Shown in pieces: positions 60,222 through 64,000 of a stretch of 64,000 nucleotides of DNA. Under the pieces are notes generated by a model. The model was not told the origin of the DNA. It made no database searches and worked only from the letters and a program-made list of their open reading frames with translations. The translations under genes and the position numbers were made by a program. The DNA is taken from contig NZ_CP012750.1 in assembly GCF_001302565.1 (NCBI RefSeq), positions 1,054,001 to 1,118,000 of the forward strand. Reading direction: 5' to 3'. Source of the DNA: Glutamicibacter halophytocola (GTDB lineage Bacteria; Actinomycetota; Actinomycetes; Actinomycetales; Micrococcaceae). Positions within the stretch are counted from its first letter, which is position 1. Each line of letters opens with the position of its first letter.

Positions 60222-61227
60222 GAACCAGAATTTTAATCCGGAAGACGGCCTGCCCATCAGCAAGGTCCGCGCCGGCAAAGTTTCCAAGTACAAGATCGAG
60301 CATTTTGTCGCTCCCTTGGACGAGACGCCGCTGCAGGCCGTCGACTCCGTCAAGGAAACCGGCAAGCCGCTGTCCATGTGGGCCGAGGCTTGGCGTTCAC
60401 TGCGCAAGCAGCCGCTGTTCATCATTTCCGCGATCCTGATTCTTGCGATCATTGTCGTCGCGGCTTTCCCGCAGCTGTTCAGCTCCCAGGACCCAACCTA
60501 TTGCGCCCTTGAAAACTCGAATGAACCTGGCCGGGCCGGGCATATCATGGGCTTCAACCTCCAGGGCTGCGATATCTATTCACGCGTCATCTACGGCACG
60601 CGCGCATCGCTGCTGGTTGGCATCTTCACCACTCTGATCGTTGTCATCGTCGGCGGCGCGCTGGGTGCGCTGGCCGGCTTCTATGGCGGATGGATTGATG
60701 CCGTTCTGGCACGTTTGGGCGATATCTTCTTCGCGCTGCCACTGATCCTCGGAGCCATCATCGTGATGCAGCTTCCTGCATTCCGAGACTACCGAAGCGT
60801 GTGGACCGTTATTATCACGCTGGCGATTTTCGGCTGGCCGCAGCTGGCTCGAATTACCCGTGGTGCTGTGATCGAAGCGCGGAGCGCCGATTATGTGAAA
60901 GCATCGCGCGCTTTGGGGCTGTCCAAGTTCAATTCGCTGCTCAAGCACGTTATTCCAAACTCGCTGGCACCGATCATTGTTGTGGCGACCGTGAACCTGG
61001 GCGTGTACATCGTTGCCGAAGCGACGCTGTCCTTCCTCGGTGTCGGATTGCCTGGCAACGTGATGAGCTGGGGCAACGATATTTCATCCGCGCAGACCCA
61101 GCTTCGCAATAACCCGATGATGCTGATGTGGCCTGCCCTGTTCCTGTCGGTGACAGTCTTGAGCTTCATCATGCTCGGCGATGCAGTGCGAGACGCACTG
61201 GATCCCAAGGCCCGGAAGGGAGCCTAG
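60214..61227 (+). CDS. Peptide ABC transporter permease (DppC-like)
   Basis: Start at ATG 60214 (AAGGATCC upstream) gives 337 residues. There is a long cytoplasmic N-terminal region (~60 residues), then six helices and the EAA motif VIEARSADYVKASRALGLSKFNSLLKHVIPNSLAPIIV. It pairs with DppB. The ATPase follows after 3 nt. Confidence 0.94.
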   Translation: MPENQNFNPEDGLPISKVRAGKVSKYKIEHFVAPLDETPLQAVDSVKETGKPLSMWAEAWRSLRKQPLFIISAILILAIIVVAAFPQLFSSQDPTYCALENSNEPGRAGHIMGFNLQGCDIYSRVIYGTRASLLVGIFTTLIVVIVGGALGALAGFYGGWIDAVLARLGDIFFALPLILGAIIVMQLPAFRDYRSVWTVIITLAIFGWPQLARITRGAVIEARSADYVKASRALGLSKFNSLLKHVIPNSLAPIIVVATVNLGVYIVAEATLSFLGVGLPGNVMSWGNDISSAQTQLRNNPMMLMWPALFLSVTVLSFIMLGDAVRDALDPKARKGA

Positions 61228-61230
61228 ACG

Positions 61231-62874
61231 ATGACTGAAACTGCAACACCGAAGCCGTTGCTGGAAATCAAGGACTTGGCGATTACCTTCTCCACTCCTG
61301 ATGGACCAGTACACGCTGTGCGCGATGCAAACTTCACCGTGATGCCAGGGGAGACCGTGGCCATTGTGGGCGAGTCCGGTTCCGGCAAGTCAACCTCGGC
61401 ACTGGCCGCTATCGGTCTGCTGGCCGGCAACGGTTCGGTTTCTTCAGGCCAGATCCTGTTCGATGGCGAGGACATTTCGCACGCCAGCGAAAAACGATTC
61501 GTTGAACTGCGCGGCAATCACATTGGCATGGTTCCCCAAGATCCAATGTCCAACTTGAACCCGGTGTGGAAGATTGGCTTCCAGGTTAAGGAAACTCTGA
61601 AGGCCAACGGCCTTGCGGGGGATAACCCCAAAGAACGCGTCGCCCAGGTCCTGGCTGATGCAGGCTTGCCCAACCCGGAGGTTCGCGCAGGACAATACCC
61701 GCACGAGTTCTCCGGTGGCATGCGCCAGCGTGCACTGATCGCTATTGGACTGGCATGCCGTCCGCGCCTGCTGATTGCCGATGAGCCCACCAGTGCCTTG
61801 GACGTAACCGTCCAGCAGCAGATTCTGGATCATCTGGATACGATGACCACCGAGCTGGGCACCGCGGTCCTGTTGATCACCCATGACCTCGGGCTTGCTG
61901 CCGAGCGCGCGGAAAAAGTTGTAGTGATGTACAAGGGTCGCGTCGTTGAATACGGCCCGGCGCTGGATATCCTGCGCAACCCGCAGCATCCATACACCAA
62001 ACGGCTGATCAACTCTGCTCCGTCCTTGTCTGCACAGCGTGGCGACAAGCATGAGGCCATTGTTGACCAAATCGTTCCGGGCCGGGCCGAGCCCCTGCTG
62101 AAGGTGAGCAACCTGACCAAGGTCTATGACATCCGCAAGGGCTTCGGCAAGAAGGACAAGTTCACCGCGGTGGACAACGTATCCTTCGAAATTCCGAAGG
62201 GCACCACGACGGCAGTGGTGGGCGAATCCGGTTCCGGAAAGTCCACCATCGCCCAGATGGTGCTGAATCTCTTGGACAAGACCGAGGGTGAGATCGTCTT
62301 CGACGGCGAACAGATCGGGAATTTGAGCGAAAAGAAATTGTTCAAGTACCGTCGCCGCGTGCAGCCGATCTTCCAGGATCCTTATGGTTCGCTAGATCCG
62401 ATGTATTCTATTTATCGAACGATCGAGGAGCCTCTGCGAATCCACGGGATTGGCAACAGCGCGTCGCGCCAGAAGAAGGTCAAGGAACTGCTGGAGCAGG
62501 TATCCATGCCGGCTTCGACCATGCACAGATTCCCGAATGAGCTCTCCGGTGGCCAGCGCCAGCGTATTGCCATCGCCCGTGCACTGGCTTTGCAGCCTGA
62601 GATGATCGTCTGCGACGAGGCAGTATCTGCGTTGGACGTCTTGGTCCAGGCGCAGGTCCTGGAGCTTCTGGATGAACTGCAGCGGGATATGGGACTGACC
62701 TACCTGTTCATCACCCATGACCTGGCAGTAGTTCGCCAGATCGCGGACAATGTCTGCGTGATGGAACATGGAAAGATCGTCGAGCAGGGAACTGCCGACG
62801 AGATTTTCAATGCTCCCAAGAGCGAATACACCCGCAACCTGCTGGGTGCGATTCCAGGTGCTTCCCTGATCTAG
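61231..62874 (+). CDS. Fused double ATP-binding protein (DppD-DppF)
   Basis: The 547-residue protein joins two ABC ATPases that are separate in E. coli. First: Walker A VGESGSGKSTSALA, signature FSGGMRQRALIA, Walker B LLIADEPTSALD. Second: VGESGSGKSTIAQM, LSGGQRQRIAIA, MIVCDEAVSALD (Ala for the usual Pro-Thr-Ser context). Both have H-loops (TYLFITHDLA, LLITHDLG). It powers the peptide importer, and AAGGGAG lies before the ATG. Confidence 0.95.
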   Translation: MTETATPKPLLEIKDLAITFSTPDGPVHAVRDANFTVMPGETVAIVGESGSGKSTSALAAIGLLAGNGSVSSGQILFDGEDISHASEKRFVELRGNHIGMVPQDPMSNLNPVWKIGFQVKETLKANGLAGDNPKERVAQVLADAGLPNPEVRAGQYPHEFSGGMRQRALIAIGLACRPRLLIADEPTSALDVTVQQQILDHLDTMTTELGTAVLLITHDLGLAAERAEKVVVMYKGRVVEYGPALDILRNPQHPYTKRLINSAPSLSAQRGDKHEAIVDQIVPGRAEPLLKVSNLTKVYDIRKGFGKKDKFTAVDNVSFEIPKGTTTAVVGESGSGKSTIAQMVLNLLDKTEGEIVFDGEQIGNLSEKKLFKYRRRVQPIFQDPYGSLDPMYSIYRTIEEPLRIHGIGNSASRQKKVKELLEQVSMPASTMHRFPNELSGGQRQRIAIARALALQPEMIVCDEAVSALDVLVQAQVLELLDELQRDMGLTYLFITHDLAVVRQIADNVCVMEHGKIVEQGTADEIFNAPKSEYTRNLLGAIPGASLI

Positions 62875-62897
62875 CCAGATTCACAGAACGCCTTGAT

Positions 62898-62929
62898 GGG
62901 CCGTCGAAACCGGAAGGTTTCGACGGCCC
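62898..62929 (+). terminator. Terminator after the peptide transporter operon
   Basis: GGGCCGTCGAAAC (62898-62910) pairs perfectly with GTTTCGACGGCCC (62917-62929), followed by ATTTTCGTTTT. Confidence 0.9.
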
Positions 62930-62944
62930 ATTTTCGTTTTCGGG

Positions 62945-63313
62945 AACTTCAGGCTTCGTCATATTCAACGAATATTTCAGATTTTTTCAAACTGAAGCAA
63001 ACGTTGCAAAACTGTTATAAAACCATCCTTGAAACATAGTCGTAACGCACGCGTTCTGATTGATTTTTCCCAATCTGAAAGAAACCCTTGAAATCTCGCG
63101 GATGTGGCGCGCGTCGCATCAACTCGTCGGTAACAAGCTCGTTGCAAATGGCTCTCAAGAACAGTTCAAGCGGGGAGATGTGAAACGAGTCTTTCTCTAT
63201 CCAAGCCAGAAAATTCGGGTTAGTGTATTCCTCAATGGATCGGTCATGTGATTTGGTCCACAAGGAATCACACCGATTCACAACTCGTATCATCACGATC
63301 TCAAGGAGGCGAA
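62945..63313 (+). promoter_or_regulatory. Upstream region of the second binding protein
   Basis: A ~370-nt AT-rich stretch without a convincing gene. It contains TGTGATT (63247-63253) and AATCACA (63266-63272), a perfect 7-bp inverted repeat with 12-nt spacing that resembles a widely spaced CRP-like dyad, and AAGGAGGCGAA as the RBS of the following gene. Confidence 0.5.
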
Positions 63314-64000
63314 ATGCGGTTTCAGCGCGTTTCGAAAGCAGTAGTTGCGGGCGCTGCCCTGGCATTGGCACTGTCTGCATGTGCCCCAGGTGGAAGCAAT
63401 TCCGACAGCAATACTTCGCAAAGTGAAGGATCGGGCAACGGTTCAGCTGAAGCAGTCAACAGCGGCAAGGCTGATCTCGGCGATGTCACCACCAAGGACG
63501 GCACCATCAACGTGACCGTTGGCGCACCGGAGTTCATCAGCTACAACGGCTTCACTCCAAACACCTACTCCACTTACAACTCGTCCATTGTGGACCGCAT
63601 GTTCGCTGGCTTTAGCTACTTCGGCACCGATGGCACGCTGTACCAGAACGAAGCCCTGGGCAGCTACGAAAAGGTCAGCGAAGACCCACTGACGATCAAG
63701 TACACGATCAATGAGGACGCCAAGTGGTCGGACGGAACACCAATCACCGTCGCAGACTCGGTTCTGGCATGGGCAGTACAGAATCTGAACCTCAACGAAG
63801 GTTCCAAGGACAAGCCGCTGTTCAACTCCGTATCAGTTGACTTGGGTGACACCGTTCCAGAGGGCCCACAGGGCGATTGGGATGGCAAGGAATTCACAGT
63901 TGAGTTTGCTGAGTCGGACCCGGACTGGGCGCTGCAGTCATGGATGCTCCAGCCCGCTCACGTTGTCGCCACGGAAGGCGGCCTGAGCACGGAGGAATTC
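63314..64000 (+). CDS. Second peptide ABC substrate-binding lipoprotein, partial
   Basis: Reading from the ATG at 63314 (after AAGGAGG) gives 229 codons up to the window edge with no stop. Signal peptide with lipobox LSAC (Cys23, RVSKAVVAGAALALALSAC), Ser/Gly/Asn-rich linker, then SBP_bac_5 sequence: APEFISYNGFTPNTYSTYNS, YTINEDAKWSDGTPITVADSVLAW. It is a paralogue of the binding protein at 57473 with different mature sequence, probably from a second importer or an extra specificity for the same permeases. Confidence 0.9.
   Translation, partial: MRFQRVSKAVVAGAALALALSACAPGGSNSDSNTSQSEGSGNGSAEAVNSGKADLGDVTTKDGTINVTVGAPEFISYNGFTPNTYSTYNSSIVDRMFAGFSYFGTDGTLYQNEALGSYEKVSEDPLTIKYTINEDAKWSDGTPITVADSVLAWAVQNLNLNEGSKDKPLFNSVSVDLGDTVPEGPQGDWDGKEFTVEFAESDPDWALQSWMLQPAHVVATEGGLSTEEF

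Noticed and set aside
62945..63313. Antisense and forward ORFs before the second binding protein
   Set aside because: AT-rich, no motifs, overlapping a likely regulatory region.

Overview
The window looks like chromosomal DNA of a high-GC Gram-positive bacterium of the Micrococcaceae, close to Arthrobacter or Glutamicibacter. This rests on the protein sequences and gene context: a DUF222/HNH gene, a one-polypeptide glycyl-tRNA synthetase, a DtxR/IdeR-type iron box, a desferrioxamine-type siderophore operon, a DivIVA-repeat protein, several -10 hexamers only 4-7 nt from start codons (leaderless-type starts), and high GC at third codon positions. The genus is an inference; no database was searched.

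Layout. 1-15.5 kb is mostly core: DUF222/HNH protein, esterase, S4 RNA-binding protein, glyS, acetyltransferase, DMT and chromate transporters, a three-gene membrane-protein operon on the minus strand, then dusB, dgt and dnaG, ending at a tRNA-Asn. 15.6-18.7 kb is an accessory island with different codon use: three copies of a 14-bp repeat, two tiny coupled ORFs, a secreted protein whose stop overlaps (ATGA) the start of a cytoplasmic partner, a decayed IS481-family transposase and a stranded 3' gene fragment. 18.7-27.2 kb is mixed: membrane proteins, a glycerate kinase relic, a RibH2-type lumazine synthase, a luciferase-like oxidoreductase, an XRE regulator divergent from a methionine aminopeptidase across a perfect 18-bp palindrome, and a PadR/DUF1048/ABC exporter operon.

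27.2-34.1 kb is an iron-regulated siderophore locus: decarboxylase (desA), N-hydroxylase (desB) and a fused acyltransferase-NIS synthetase (desC+desD) in one operon behind an iron box, with an MFS transporter on the other strand. 34.1-39.9 kb carries two GT4 glycosyltransferases, a second identical tRNA-Asn, a holin-like membrane protein, a DMT-type membrane protein, a CAT-anticodon tRNA and an M23 peptidase. 40.3-45.6 kb is the core rpsB-tsf-pyrH-frr-cdsA block followed by a DivIVA-repeat gene.

45.7-64 kb is transport and central carbon metabolism: a MarR regulator divergent from an EamA exporter with two operators 21 bp apart; two sodium/solute (acetate-type) symporters, each with a small membrane partner, on either side of a LytS/LytR two-component system and a CRP-like site; an Lrp regulator divergent from an E1alpha-E1beta-E2 2-oxoacid dehydrogenase operon with no E3; and a peptide ABC transporter operon (binding lipoprotein, two permeases, double ATPase) followed by a second binding lipoprotein that runs off the right edge.

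The best candidate for something undescribed is the coupled secreted/cytoplasmic gene pair in the 15.7-17.8 kb island. The best-supported regulatory observations are the overlapping leaderless promoters and palindromes at XRE/map and the twin operators at marR/eamA.
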